Positions 27,798 to 38,617 of a stretch of 64,000 bases of DNA are shown piece by piece. Under the pieces are notes generated by a model. That model did not search any database and was not told the DNA's origin. It saw only the letters and a program-made list of their open reading frames with translations. Both the position numbers and the translations under genes were made by a program. Source of the DNA: Paenibacillus sp. CC-CFT747 (lineage in GTDB: Bacteria; Bacillota; Bacilli; Paenibacillales; NBRC-103111); contig CP106741.1 of assembly GCA_030323305.1 (NCBI GenBank), forward strand, positions 4,277,501 to 4,341,500, read 5' to 3'. Numbering within the stretch: position 1 is the stretch's first letter; each line of letters starts with the position of its first letter.

Positions 27798-28728
27798 ATG
27801 CACATTACCGTATGGGGAGCAGGTTCCCTGGGCTTGCTTTTGCAGGAAGGCTTGCCGGCTCGGGATGCCGGACGGAGCTCGTCCCGCGGAGTGCCGCCCA
27901 GCGGGAAGAGCTTCAGGCCAACGGGGTCAAGGTTCTGGAGCCGGATGGAGAGGAATGCCGTTCCCGTCCTATCGTAACGGAGAACCCGGCTGGTGCGAGG
28001 GATAACCCCGACTGGATTTTTCTAATGGTGAAGCAGAAGGACATCGGAGCCGGATTGGCCGGGCAGTTGGCTGGCCGGATGGGAGAATCGACCCGTCTGC
28101 TATGCTTCCAGAACGGGGCCGGCCATCTGGAGAGGCTGGGGGCGATGCTTCCGCCTGACCGGATCTATGCAGCGGTCACGACGGAGGCGGCAAGGAAAGA
28201 ATCTCCCTGGGAGGTCCGCCATACCGGAAAGGGGACCATCCTTTGGGGAATCCCAAAGCCTTTTGAGGGGGGACGTCCCCAGCGGTTGACACTTCACTTA
28301 ACGACGTGCTTCGGCGAGCCGGGTTTACCCCTCAACGTTCGGAGGATATTCGGACGGCCATGTGGGACAAGCTTCTTATCAATGCGGTCATTAATCCGCT
28401 GACGGGCCTTCTTTCCGTTCCTAACGGAGCCTTGCTGGAGAATAGGGAATCGGAGGATTTGATGCGGCGGCTGCTTCAAGAAGGGGTGGAAGTATTAACC
28501 CGGGAGGGGTATACGGCCGATAATACGATAGGGGACAGAGTGAGAACGGTATGCCGGCAAACAGCGGCCAATTCCTCCTCCATGCTGCAGGATCTAACCA
28601 AAGGAAGAAAGACGGAGATCGAGTGGATTAACGGTTATCTTCTGCGCCTGGCGGATAAGCATGGAGTCGATTTGCCGGTTAACCGCACCCTGTATTCTCT
28701 GATTAAGCTGAAGGAAGGACAGGGATAA
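27798..28728 (+). CDS. Ketopantoate reductase family protein (ApbA/PanE), frameshifted
   Basis: About 310 residues after correction. The nucleotide-binding motif WGAGSLGLLFAGRLA opens the N-terminal Rossmann domain, the conserved lysine-containing LMVKQKD lies about 80 residues in, and the C-terminal helical domain shows AMWDKLLINAVINPLTGLL and KGRKTEIEWINGYL, the family catalytic regions. It would reduce 2-dehydropantoate with NADPH for coenzyme A synthesis, or act on a related 2-keto acid. Bases are missing in a T run (27838-27841) and in the G run at 28267-28272. No other pantothenate genes are nearby. comFB follows after three bases. Confidence 0.85.
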
Positions 28729-28731
28729 GGT

Positions 28732-29018
28732 ATGGCCGTACGCAATTTGATGGAAGAATTAGTGAAAAACTGTCTTAAGGAAATGTTGGCGTCCGATCCG
28801 CGGTATAGCGCCTGTGGGGAGAAATGCCAAAGTGACGCAATGGCCATTGTGCTGAACAGGATTCCCCCAAGTATGTATCCACACCGAAAGGGGAAATTTA
28901 TTCGAAAACACGGCTTGGTAAACAGCTGGAAACGGATATCCTGCGAGAATTGGCGGAAGCGCTTGAGAAAGCGATGGATCCGTCAAGAGCGTCCATCTTC
29001 GATCGGGGCGAGACATAA
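28732..29018 (+). CDS. comFB: ComFB-like late competence protein, frameshifted
   Basis: A protein of about 95 residues if one C is restored in the run at 28864-28868. The N-terminus MAVRNLMEELVKNCLKEML and the cysteine pair in YSACGEKCQSDAMAIVLNR match ComFB, whose family was named from the B. subtilis competence operon comF. Restoration gives the end LREL...DPSRASIFDRGET, in the correct alignment, and a stop at 29018. Its role is poorly defined; the family is also linked to c-di-nucleotide binding in cyanobacteria. It is not accompanied by comFA or comFC here. A terminator begins 13 bases after the stop. Confidence 0.8.
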
Positions 29019-29030
29019 GTTTACCCATAC

Positions 29031-29057
29031 GGTTCCGAATTCCTCGGGACCTTTTTT
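29031..29057 (+). terminator. Intrinsic terminator after comFB
   Basis: GGTTCCGA / TCGGGACC (one G-T pair) encloses a short AT-rich loop and is followed by T6. Confidence 0.8.
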
Positions 29058-29100
29058 GTGAGGAAGGGCTCTCTCACGAGAAGGTCAATAAGGAGAAAGT

Positions 29101-29117
29101 AGTCGAAATAAGTCGAA
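29101..29117 (+). promoter_or_regulatory. Tandem AGTCGAA repeats, possible Spo0A boxes
   Basis: Within the gene-free stretch between comFB and oppA, AGTCGAA occurs at 29101-29107 and again at 29111-29117, exactly 10 bases apart. Each copy differs at one position from the Spo0A box TGTCGAA. No other gene is visible in 29019-29374; the remainder is AT-rich leader sequence. Confidence 0.35.
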
Positions 29118-29222
29118 AATTTGTTCGCCATTATAAGAATTTTGCCTCATTTACAAAAATTGTATAACCAAAAAGTATGAAGTTGTTCCATAAAAAGCGT
29201 AGATTTTATTAACCGTTGGTTG

Positions 29223-29260
29223 TATAATAAAAAAAGTTAATAGGAAAAAAATATTAACTT
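29223..29260 (+). promoter_or_regulatory. Candidate oppA promoter -10 and operator-like inverted repeat
   Basis: TATAAT at 29223-29228 is followed by a perfect 9-bp inverted repeat, AAGTTAATA (29234-29242) and TATTAACTT (29252-29260), separated by nine bases. A good -35 element is not apparent. The repeat would cover the transcription start and could be an operator or a 5' hairpin. Confidence 0.4.
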
Positions 29261-29374
29261 ATAGGTTTCAGCCTTGCTTGTATTGGGTAAATGTTCAGGG
29301 GAGATGTGCCTGCATGTAGACGGGCTCTCACCGGACTTGCCATAGATGTTATTTATTAAGGGGAGGCAAAGTTG

Positions 29375-31051
29375 ATGAAGGTTTACAAAGTATTAACCAC
29401 AGCTGTCGTAGTAAGCATGCTGGGAAGCGTGGTTGCAGCCTGCGGCAAGAGCGATTCCGCAAGCCCATCCACTAGCCCAAGCAGCGGCAGCAACAGCAGT
29501 GCACCGGCTGCTAAGCAGGAGATCAAAATTAACTTTACGGCGGAACCGCCCGCTCTGGACAACTCCAAGGCTACGACCAATGCATCCTTCACCATGCTGA
29601 ATGCTATGAACGAAGGGCTGTATCGTCTTGATAAAGACGGCAAGCCGGTAGCCGGTCTCGCGAAGGACATGCCTAAGATTTCCGACGACAAATTGACTTA
29701 TACGATCACTCTCCGGGATAACCTGACCTGGTCCGACGGATCTCCTCTTAAAGCAAGCGATTTCGTAAGCTCGTTCCAGCGCACGCTGGATCCGGGAACG
29801 AAAGCCCAGTACGCCTTCATGGTAGCCTGGCTCAAAGGCGGAGAGGCGCTCCTCGGAGCCAAAACTCCAGACGAAATCAAAGCCAAAAAAGCAGAACTCG
29901 GTGTAAAAGCCGTCGATGACAAAACGATCGAAATCAAGCTCGAGAAGCCGGTAGCCTTCTTTACCCAGCTTCTGGCGTTCCCGCTCTTCTTCCCGCAAAA
30001 AACGGACGAAGTAACGAAGCAAGGCGAGAGCTACGGTAAGGACGCCGATAAAGTAACCGGTGCCGGTCCTTACATTCTGAAAGAGTGGGCGCACGAACAG
30101 CGTCTCGTCTTCGAGAAGAACCCTAAATACTGGGATGCCGCTAACGTGAAGCTTGAGAAGATCACGATGAATATCGTTAAAGACCGTGCCGGTGCGGTTA
30201 ACCTTTTCGAAACGAAAGAAGCCGATCTGACCGAGATCAACGGGGATTTCGTTAAGCAGTACGAAGGCAAGCCGGAATACACCATCAAGAAAGAATTGAC
30301 CAACGCTTATCTGATGTTCGAGCAGAAGAAAGCTCCTTTCCTTGCTAACAAAAACATCCGTCAAGCCTTGACGATGGCCATCGACCGCAAAGCCCACATT
30401 GCCACCGTATTGAAGAACGGTTCCGTGGAATCTACAGGTCTTGTTCCGGCGGGTACTTCCGACGGCAACAACGGAGATTTCCGCAAGCTGTCCGGAGATA
30501 TTCAGCCTAAATATGATCCGGCTAAAGCGAAGGAGCTTCTCGCCAAAGGTCTTCAAGAGCTCGGCATGACCCAGCTTCCATCCTTCAAGCTGACTTCTGA
30601 CGATACCGAAGGCGCTAAGAAATCCCTTGAATTCATCCTGGCTCAATGGAAGCAGAACCTGGGCGTCACCGCTGTAGCGGATGCTGTTCCTCACGAGCTG
30701 CGTGTCGACAGACAGCATAAGAAGGATTATGAAGCGATCATCGCTCTGTGGGGCGCGGATTACAATGATCCTATGACATTCCTTGACATGTGGACCACGA
30801 CCAGCGAGTTCAACGAAACCGATTGGTCGAACGCTCAATACGACGCCCTGATCAAGAAGGCCGAAACCGAGAAAGACCCGGCTACTCGCGCTAAGCAGCT
30901 TGCCGACGCAGAGAAGATCCTGATGGATGAAATGCCGGTTGGTCCTCTGTACTTCCGCAGTAAAGTTTACGCTAAGCGGACGAATATCGAAGGACTGTTC
31001 TTCCCGAGCTTCGGACCGGAATTCGAATTGAAGTGGGTTTCCATTAAATAA
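29375..31051 (+). CDS. oppA: Oligopeptide ABC transporter substrate-binding lipoprotein OppA
   Basis: A 558-residue peptide-binding lipoprotein (SBP family 5). The signal ends in a lipobox, VVAAC, followed by a Ser/Pro/Gly linker (SASPSTSPSSGSNSSAPA). The fold markers are INFTAEPPALDNSKAT, then LTYTITLRDNLTWSDGSPLKASDF, FEKNPKYWD and KNIRQALTMAIDRK, with an end typical of OppA/DppE. It captures peptides outside the cell for the OppBC channel; in B. subtilis the equivalent importer is also needed for sporulation and competence signalling. ATG 29375 follows GGGGAGG. A terminator-like hairpin after the gene may keep OppA more abundant than the membrane components. Confidence 0.94.
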   Translation: MKVYKVLTTAVVVSMLGSVVAACGKSDSASPSTSPSSGSNSSAPAAKQEIKINFTAEPPALDNSKATTNASFTMLNAMNEGLYRLDKDGKPVAGLAKDMPKISDDKLTYTITLRDNLTWSDGSPLKASDFVSSFQRTLDPGTKAQYAFMVAWLKGGEALLGAKTPDEIKAKKAELGVKAVDDKTIEIKLEKPVAFFTQLLAFPLFFPQKTDEVTKQGESYGKDADKVTGAGPYILKEWAHEQRLVFEKNPKYWDAANVKLEKITMNIVKDRAGAVNLFETKEADLTEINGDFVKQYEGKPEYTIKKELTNAYLMFEQKKAPFLANKNIRQALTMAIDRKAHIATVLKNGSVESTGLVPAGTSDGNNGDFRKLSGDIQPKYDPAKAKELLAKGLQELGMTQLPSFKLTSDDTEGAKKSLEFILAQWKQNLGVTAVADAVPHELRVDRQHKKDYEAIIALWGADYNDPMTFLDMWTTTSEFNETDWSNAQYDALIKKAETEKDPATRAKQLADAEKILMDEMPVGPLYFRSKVYAKRTNIEGLFFPSFGPEFELKWVSIK

Positions 31052-31082
31052 AACAAACGTAGAATCAATTGCATAAGATTAG

Positions 31083-31118
31083 GGGCCGTTCTAGCACCTG
31101 ACAGAACGGCCCGTTTTA
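31083..31118 (+). terminator. Hairpin between oppA and oppB (partial terminator)
   Basis: A 10-bp perfect stem GGGCCGTTCT / AGAACGGCCC with a 10-base loop is followed by GTTTTATT. This is a common arrangement that lets only part of the transcription continue into the permease genes. Confidence 0.85.
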
Positions 31119-31160
31119 TTGGTAAAACCGGACTGTCAATTTTGAAGAGGGAGGTGCCGC

Positions 31161-32093
31161 ATGCTCAAATTTATCATTCGCCGTTTGATTTATATGATCA
31201 TCACGTTATGGACCATCACGACGGCCACATTTTTTCTGATGAAGAACTTGCCCGGCGATCCGTTTGGAGAAGCCAAGCAGAAGTTGACGAAGGCCCAGCT
31301 GCAGATTCTGTATGAGCAGTATGGATTGGACAAACCTCTCTGGCAGCAGTATTTGAAGTTCATGGGAGATGCGCTTAAGGGGGATTTCGGTGTCTCTTTC
31401 CAGTTTCCCACCCATAAAGTAACGGAAAAAATCGCTCAAGCCTTCCCGGCGTCTCTGGAATTGGGGTTATGGGCTCTGATCATTGCGGTAGTGGTAGGTA
31501 TCGTTCTCGGGACGGTCGCTGCCCTCAACCATAACAAAGGGCTCGACTATTCCGCCATGTTTACGGCCATTGTCGGGGTTTCGGTTCCATCCATGGTGCT
31601 TGGACCGCTTCTTTCCTATTATATCGGGGTTAAACTGGGCTGGCTCCCGCCGCTTCTGTGGGATACGCCTAAGCATCGCATTCTGCCTGCCATCACGTTG
31701 TCCTTTGGAACCATTGCCATTCTGGCCCGTCTCATGCGTGCCTCCATGCTGGATATTCTTAATCAAGACTTTATCAAAACGGCTAAAGCCAAAGGCCTGT
31801 CCAGATTCGTGACCGTCTTTAGGCATGCCGTTCGAAACGCCATTTTACCAGTTATTACCGCTTTAGGACCCATTGCGGTTAATCTCGTAACGGGAACGTT
31901 AATCGTTGAAAACGTCTTCTCGGTTCCTGGACTCGGGAAGCACTTCGTGCAGTCTATCTACTCGAATGACTACACGATGATAGTCGGATTGACTATCTTT
32001 TATTCCTCAATCTTGATATTTGTTTTATTCTTGACCGATATTCTTTACGGGATTATTGACCCGCGTATCCGTCTGGCGAAAGGGAGGAAATAA
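31161..32093 (+). CDS. oppB: Oligopeptide ABC transporter permease OppB
   Basis: A 310-residue inner-membrane permease. The N-terminus (LKFIIRRLIYMIITLWTIT) and the motif ATFFLMKNLPGDPF are typical of OppB/DppB. The EAA loop that contacts the ATPases is visible as the stretch FIKTAKAKGLSRFVTVFRHA. Six membrane segments are predicted. With OppC it forms the channel through which peptides bound by OppA enter. GAAGAGGGAGGTG precedes the ATG. It is followed by oppC after three bases, so the two are translated together. Confidence 0.95.
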   Translation: MLKFIIRRLIYMIITLWTITTATFFLMKNLPGDPFGEAKQKLTKAQLQILYEQYGLDKPLWQQYLKFMGDALKGDFGVSFQFPTHKVTEKIAQAFPASLELGLWALIIAVVVGIVLGTVAALNHNKGLDYSAMFTAIVGVSVPSMVLGPLLSYYIGVKLGWLPPLLWDTPKHRILPAITLSFGTIAILARLMRASMLDILNQDFIKTAKAKGLSRFVTVFRHAVRNAILPVITALGPIAVNLVTGTLIVENVFSVPGLGKHFVQSIYSNDYTMIVGLTIFYSSILIFVLFLTDILYGIIDPRIRLAKGRK

Positions 32094-32096
32094 GCG

Positions 32097-33014
32097 ATGC
32101 AGGATATCAGCAAAGCGAAGTTCAAGCCGGTCGAACGCGAAACGCTCGGCAGCGAACGAATCGTCCGTCCTTCCCTGACCTATTGGCAGGACGCGTGGCG
32201 ACGGCTTCGAAAAAACAAGCTGGCCATGGCCGGTTTAACTATATTGATCATTCTTACCCTGGTAGCCATTGTGGCTCCCTTCTTGTCTAGTCAAACCTAT
32301 GATTTCCAAAATTACGATATCACTAACCAGAAACCGTCCAGTGAGCATTATTTCGGAACGGATGATTTCGGCCGCGACCTGTGGGTCCGCGTCTGGTGGG
32401 GGACCCGCATTTCCCTGTTCATCGGGATTACCGCTGCCATCATTGACCTCTGCGTCGGGGTCTTATACGGTGGAATTTCCGCTTATTACGGCGGACGGGT
32501 GGACAACGTCATGCAGCGGATCATGGAGATCATTTACGCGATTCCTTTTCTGCTTATCACGATTCTGCTCATTATGGTTCTCCAACCGGGGATATGGACC
32601 ATCATTATCGCCTACTCCATAACCGGCTGGGTTCCGATGGCCCGTCTCGTGCGCGGTCAGCTTCTTCAAATGAAGGAACAGGAATTCGTGCTTGCCGCCC
32701 GCACCCTCGGGGCGAGCCCGGCCCGCATCATTCTGAAGCATCTGATTCCGAACTCACTCGGATTGATTATCGTACAGATTACCTTTGCGGTACCGAGCGC
32801 CATCTTCGCGGAAGCCTTCTTGAGCTATATCGGCCTCGGGATTCGTCCGCCGCTCGCCTCCTTGGGATCTCTTATCTCCGATGGAGCGGCAGCCATGAAA
32901 TTCTATCCTTACCGCATGCTGATCCCTACTGTCGTGTTCAGCTTGATTCTACTGAGCTTTAACCTGTTGGGTGACGGTCTCCGGGACGCACTCGACCCGA
33001 AACTTAGAAAATAG
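32097..33014 (+). CDS. oppC: Oligopeptide ABC transporter permease OppC
   Basis: A 305-residue permease, the partner of OppB. A cytoplasmic N-terminal extension (SLTYWQDAWRRLRKNKLAMAG) leads into the first helix. The conserved YFGTDDFGRDLWVRVWWGTR block and the EAA loop EFVLAARTLGASPARIILKHL are typical of OppC/DppC. Six membrane segments are predicted. The ATG lies three bases after the oppB stop codon and the gene ends 10 bases before oppD. The frame is intact. Confidence 0.95.
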   Translation: MQDISKAKFKPVERETLGSERIVRPSLTYWQDAWRRLRKNKLAMAGLTILIILTLVAIVAPFLSSQTYDFQNYDITNQKPSSEHYFGTDDFGRDLWVRVWWGTRISLFIGITAAIIDLCVGVLYGGISAYYGGRVDNVMQRIMEIIYAIPFLLITILLIMVLQPGIWTIIIAYSITGWVPMARLVRGQLLQMKEQEFVLAARTLGASPARIILKHLIPNSLGLIIVQITFAVPSAIFAEAFLSYIGLGIRPPLASLGSLISDGAAAMKFYPYRMLIPTVVFSLILLSFNLLGDGLRDALDPKLRK

Positions 33015-33024
33015 GGGGAGAGAG

Positions 33025-34052
33025 ATGGCGAAAAAAATATTGGAAGTGGAGAATCTGCAAGTTTCCTTCCAAACATACGCAGGGGAAGTTCAAGCGGTTC
33101 GCGGGGTATCCTTCCACCTGAATAAAGGGGAAGTGCTCGCGATTGTGGGAGAGTCCGGCTGCGGCAAGTCCGTAACGGCCCAGACCATCATGAGGCTTAT
33201 TCCTTCCCCTCCCAGCGTCATCAAGAACGGCTCCATCAAATTCGATGAATCCGTGGAAATCACGACCTTGTCGGAGAAAAGGATGCAGAAGATCCGCGGC
33301 TCCGAAATGGGCATGATCTTCCAGGATCCGATGACATCGCTGAATCCGACCATGACGGTCGGCAATCAGATCGCCGAAAGCCTGATCAAGCATCAAGGGA
33401 TGAGCAAGAAGCAAGCCCGTGAGCGGGCTATCGAAATTCTTAAGCTTGTGGGGATCTCCAATCCGGAGGGCCGTGTGAAGCAGTACCCTCACGAAATGTC
33501 TGGCGGCATGCGCCAGCGGATCATGATTGCCATCGCCCTGGCTTGCAGTCCGAAGCTTCTTATTGCGGATGAGCCGACAACGGCACTTGACGTCACGATT
33601 CAGGCTCAAATCATCGAACTGATGCAGAAGCTGCAGGAGAAAACAGACTCTTCCATCATCCTCATTACCCATGACCTGGGTGTTGTAGCGGATATGGCTC
33701 ACCGGGTTGTGGTCATGTATGCCGGCAAAATCGTGGAGGACGGGACGGTCGACGATATCTTCTACCGGTCGCGTCATCCTTACACTTGGGGACTGCTGAA
33801 ATCCGTTCCCCGTCTGGATACGGAGAACAAGAGTGAGCTGGTTCCGATTCCGGGGACACCGCCCGATCTGTTCGCACCGCCGAAAGGCTGCCCGTTTGCG
33901 GCCAGATGCCCTTATGCCATGGATATTTGCCTGGAGGAGTTTCCAGACAACTTCGAAATCAATACCGGCCACCATGCGGCCTGCTGGTTGAATCATCCCC
34001 AAGCGCCCAAAGTGGACAGACCGGAAGGATTGGGGAGGTCAAACATGTCTAA
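33025..34052 (+). CDS. oppD: Oligopeptide ABC transporter ATPase OppD, 3' frameshift
   Basis: An ATPase of the peptide importer: Walker [16 protein letters not shown]-loop [10 protein letters not shown], signature [16 protein letters not shown] and Walker [13 protein letters not shown]. The C-terminal oligopeptide domain has the [14 protein letters not shown] cysteine cluster that binds an iron-sulfur centre in homologues. As given, the frame runs without a stop into oppF. Restoring one G in the run at 34032-34035 places a TAA at 34050-34052, giving a 342-residue OppD that overlaps the oppF start by eight bases, the normal arrangement. GGGGAGAGAG precedes the ATG. Confidence 0.92.
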
Positions 34053-35000
34053 CGATATCATCTTGGATGTAAAAGGATTAAAGAAGCATTTCGACGTAGG
34101 AGGCGACCGCAAGCTTAAAGCGGTTGACGGAATCACGTTTCAGGTAAGACGCGGAGAAACGCTTGGTCTCGTGGGGAGTCCGGCTGCGGCAAATCCACAA
34201 CGGGCAAAACGCTGATCCGGCTCTATGATCCGACGGATGGCGAGGTTATCTTTAACGGCAAAAGCACCAAGAACCTGAAAGGCAAGGATGCTCTGAAATT
34301 CAACCGCGACATGCAAATGGTTTTTCAGGATCCGTATGCTTCGCTAAATCCTCGGATGACGGTTGGCGATATCATTGCCGAAGGGATCGACATTCATAAG
34401 CTGTACTCCGGCGCCAAGCGCAAAGAACGGGTTAACGAGCTTCTCGCTGCTGTCGGCTTGAACCCCGAGCATGCGGGCCGTTTCCCGCATGAGTTCTCCG
34501 GAGGCCAGCGTCAAAGGATTGGCATTGCCCGGGCGTTGGCGATTGAGCCGCAGTTCATCATTGCCGACGAACCGATTTCCGCCCTGGACGTTTCCGTTCA
34601 GGCCCAGGTGGTTAACCTCTTCCAGAACCTGCAGAAGGAGCATGGGCTGACCTATCTGTTCATCGCTCACGATTTGGCAATGGTGAAGCACATCTCGGAC
34701 CGGATCGGGGTTATGTACCTCGGCAAGATGGCGGAGATCACCACTTCGGCTGCTCTCTATGCCGATCCGCTGCATCCGTACACGCAGTCGCTGCTTTCGG
34801 CGATTCCGATCCCGGATCCGGAGGTGGAAAGGACCCGCGAGCGCATCATTCTGCAGGGAGAAGTGCCGAGTCCGCTGAATCCGCCGAGCGGATGTCCATT
34901 CCGCACGCGCTGCCCGCATGCCATGCAGGTATGCGCCGAGGTGATGCCGGAGATGATCGAAGCCAAGCCGGATCACTATGTGGCCTGCCACTTGTACTAA
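34045..35000 (+). CDS. oppF: Oligopeptide ABC transporter ATPase OppF, frameshifted
   Basis: The second ATPase of the importer, about 318 residues after correction. The Walker A motif is split by one missing G (run at 34173-34176); restoration gives [16 protein letters not shown]. The rest is intact: FQDPYASLNPRMTVGD, signature FSGGQRQRIGIARAL, Walker B FIIADEPISALDVS, H-loop IAHDLAMVKHIS and the C-terminal CPFRTRCPHAMQVC cluster. It pairs with OppD to power transport. ATG 34045 is preceded by GGGGAGG inside the end of oppD. A strong terminator ends the operon. Confidence 0.92.
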
Positions 35001-35008
35001 GGAAAGCA

Positions 35009-35041
35009 ACTGCCGCCCGCTTACACGGGCGGCAGTTTTTT
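35009..35041 (+). terminator. Intrinsic terminator of the opp operon
   Basis: An 11-bp perfect stem ACTGCCGCCCG / CGGGCGGCAGT with a 5-base loop, followed by T6. Confidence 0.95.
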
Positions 35042-35112
35042 GACTAAAATCTTGTGGATGTGTACAATCAAAGGAGCATTTCTGCCATACATAAGGTTGA
35101 GGAGGCTTTTCG

Positions 35113-36740
35113 TTGAAACTGGAAATTACGAATGGGAAAAGCACCCAGGAGATAACCGAACATTACTTGCGCGACTTTGAACAGGTTCGTGCTTTGTACG
35201 AATATAATCCGCGTCAGCCGGAGGATTGGGAGAGACGCGCCAGAAGGCTTAATGAGAGAGTGGTGCCGGATGGGCACCGGGACCGGCTGGCCGATGCGTT
35301 GCTCGCCTACAATAGCCTTCTTTCGAATGACGACAAGGCTCTTGCCAACATTGCGCTCCTGCGCGAACCCGAAACGCTGGTCGTGGTAGGGGGCAGCAGG
35401 CGGGGCTGTTTACCGGGCCGCTGCTCGTCATCTACAAGGCCATTACCATCCTTCAGGCGGCAGCCAAAGCTTCCGCCGTGCTGAACCGGCCAGTCGTCCC
35501 GGTCTTCTGGATTGCCGGTGAGGATCATGATTGGGATGAAGTCAATCATATTTATTATTTAAGCCAGAAGCAGGACGTCGAGAGAATCAAGCTCGACCAG
35601 CCGGAAGGAACCCGCACCTCAGTCAGCCGGATCCGGATCGCGGATTGGGAAGAGATGGTGGGGCAGCTGGAGGAGTCGCTGCTTCCAACCGAGTTCAAGC
35701 CGGATCTTATGGCGAAGCTCCGGGAGTTCGCGGCATCCTCCGGGACGCTTTCGGACTACTTCGGAAGAATCATGGCCTGGCTTTTCGGCGAAAGCGGTCT
35801 GGTGCTGATGGATTCGGACGATCCGGCCATCCGCCGAGTCGAATCGGAGATGTTCATCCGCTTTCTGGAAAATCAGGAGGAGCTTGCCTCGGCGTACCGA
35901 AACGGCCGGGAGCAGGTGGAGAGCCTTGGTTACAAGCCGCAGGCCGAGGTTTATGAAGAGAACGCGAATCTGTTTCTGTATGATGAAGACGGAGAAAGAT
36001 TCCTGCTTCAACGGGACGGCGGCGGGTTTACCGACAAGAAGAAGGAACGCCGGTTTACCAAGGAGCAGCTGCTGGAGCTTGCCCGGACGGCCCCGGAACG
36101 CTTCAGCAACAATGTGATGACCCGGCCGATCATGCAGGATTATCTGTTTCCTGTCTTGGCTGCCGTGCTTGGTCCTGGGGAGATTGCCTATTGGGCTCTG
36201 CTTAAAGATGGCTTTCGGACCCTTGGGATGGAAATGCCCCTCCTTCTTCCCCGATCGGAATTTACTTTAATAGAAGGAACGGTCAAGAAGCATATGGATA
36301 AGTTCGGTCTTACGTCCGAGATCGTGGCCGAACGGTTCGGAGAGTTCAAGGCGGAGTGGCTTAAGGAACAGGATACCCTGAACCTGGACGAACGCTTTGC
36401 CGAGGTCAAAGAGAAGTTCCGCAGCCTCTATAATCCTCTGCTGGAGGCCGTGGGCGCTATCAATCCCGGAATGGCGAAGCTGGGCGACACCAACTATCTT
36501 AAAATCATGGAACAAATCGAATTTTTTGAAGCACGCGCCAAGGGAGCGAATGAATCCCAGTTCGAAGCGTCCCTCCGCCAGCTCGACCGGATCCAGCTCT
36601 CCCTGTACCCTCTGGGCAAACCGCAGGAACGGGTGTATAATGTGTTTGCTTATTTGAACCGGTACGGCCACTGGTGGCTGAAGGAGCTTGCCGAGCAGGC
36701 TCCGGCGGGAGACGGCCTTCACCGCCTTGTTTATTTATAA
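35113..36740 (+). CDS. bshC: Bacillithiol biosynthesis enzyme BshC, frameshifted
   Basis: Adds cysteine to GlcN-malate in the last step of bacillithiol synthesis, the low-molecular-weight thiol of Firmicutes. About 542 residues after restoring one G in the run at 35389-35393; this recovers the conserved VVGGQQAGLFTGPLLVIYK. The second hallmark, VPVFWIAGEDHDWDEVNHIY, follows. The C-terminal half holds long coiled-coil helices (VKKHMDKFGLTSEIVAERF). It starts at TTG 35113 with GGAGG seven bases upstream. Its place just ahead of mraZ matches B. subtilis yllA (bshC), except that ahcY and a small gene have been placed between. Confidence 0.93.
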
Positions 36741-36762
36741 GTTGCCTTAAGGAGGAAGATGG

Positions 36763-38025
<1,263 letters not shown>

Positions 38026-38038
38026 GCCCTTTCTGAGG

Positions 38039-38060
38039 AGACGCCGCAAGGCGTCTTTTT
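38039..38060 (+). terminator. Intrinsic terminator after ahcY
   Basis: A 7-bp stem AGACGCC / GGCGTCT with tetraloop GCAA, followed by TTTT. Confidence 0.88.
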
Positions 38061-38212
38061 GCTAAAAGGCGGGTGAGCGGACTTTCTTCTTTATCTCGGC
38101 CGAAGGATAAATTCCAGTCGGGTAAGCAATTTATGGAAAATCACCCTAGGATGGTTTCTTTTCCTGAAACTGGGGTAATAACCTGTAAGGAGAAGGAGAT
38201 GGAGGGAACCGA

Positions 38213-38464
38213 ATGACGGAAAGCTTGACCCCGCTGCTTCACAAATTCAGACTAGAGCTGCGGGAGGACACAATGGCGGCGCAATTGGGCGGCTATTACG
38301 CCTGCCGCAACGGACAGAAGCATATCGTACTCAACCGGGATCTGTCGGAGGAGAAGAAGGCCGAGGTGGGACTCGAGATCATTGACCGTCATTGCCGAGA
38401 TCAAACTCCTTCCGCGTTTCTTCCGTATTTTTTGTTTGACGAAGGGTTTCCGGAAAAGAAATAG
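38213..38464 (+). CDS. Small hypothetical protein upstream of mraZ
   Basis: An 83-residue soluble protein I do not recognise. The sequence contains TPLLHKFRLELREDTMAAQ, then GGYYACRNGQKHIVLNRDLSEEK and LEIIDRHCRDQTPS, ending LFDEGFPEKK. Two cysteines and mixed charges are visible, with no signal peptide or membrane segment. A GGAGATGGAGGG ribosome binding site precedes the ATG and a terminator-like hairpin follows, so the gene looks real and separately transcribed. Its position between ahcY and the dcw promoter gives no clear clue to its role. Confidence 0.65.
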   Translation: MTESLTPLLHKFRLELREDTMAAQLGGYYACRNGQKHIVLNRDLSEEKKAEVGLEIIDRHCRDQTPSAFLPYFLFDEGFPEKK

Positions 38465-38492
38465 GAACAGCCGATTACGTACATAACCTATG

Positions 38493-38526
38493 GACGGGCC
38501 GTTTGCTGACGGCCTGTTCTTTTTTT
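38493..38526 (+). terminator. Intrinsic terminator before the dcw cluster
   Basis: GGGCCG / CGGCCT around an 8-base loop is followed by GTTC and T7. Confidence 0.75.
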
Positions 38527-38588
38527 GCCGGGATTCTGTAAAAGTTCACAAAAATTATTAGTAAATGTTTCCGGGGAAGAAGGAATTT

Positions 38589-38617
38589 TTGCAATCGGAT
38601 AGAATATTCAATATAAT
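38589..38617 (+). promoter_or_regulatory. SigA promoter of the dcw cluster (PmraZ)
   Basis: TTGCAA (38589-38594) and TATAAT (38612-38617) are separated by exactly 17 bases. It lies 46 bases upstream of the mraZ ATG. Confidence 0.8.

Noticed and set aside
29103..29125. A CodY-like box upstream of oppA
   Set aside because: Only about 10 of 15 positions match the consensus, which is little better than chance in AT-rich sequence.
29393..30838. A 481-codon minus-strand frame within oppA
   Set aside because: It is antisense to an intact OppA with lipobox and family motifs.
33025..34215. An apparent in-frame OppD-OppF fusion protein
   Set aside because: One missing G at 34032-34035 removes the OppD stop. 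Restoring it gives a normal OppD end that overlaps the oppF start, and the OppF part of the apparent fusion breaks a few codons later at another short G run.
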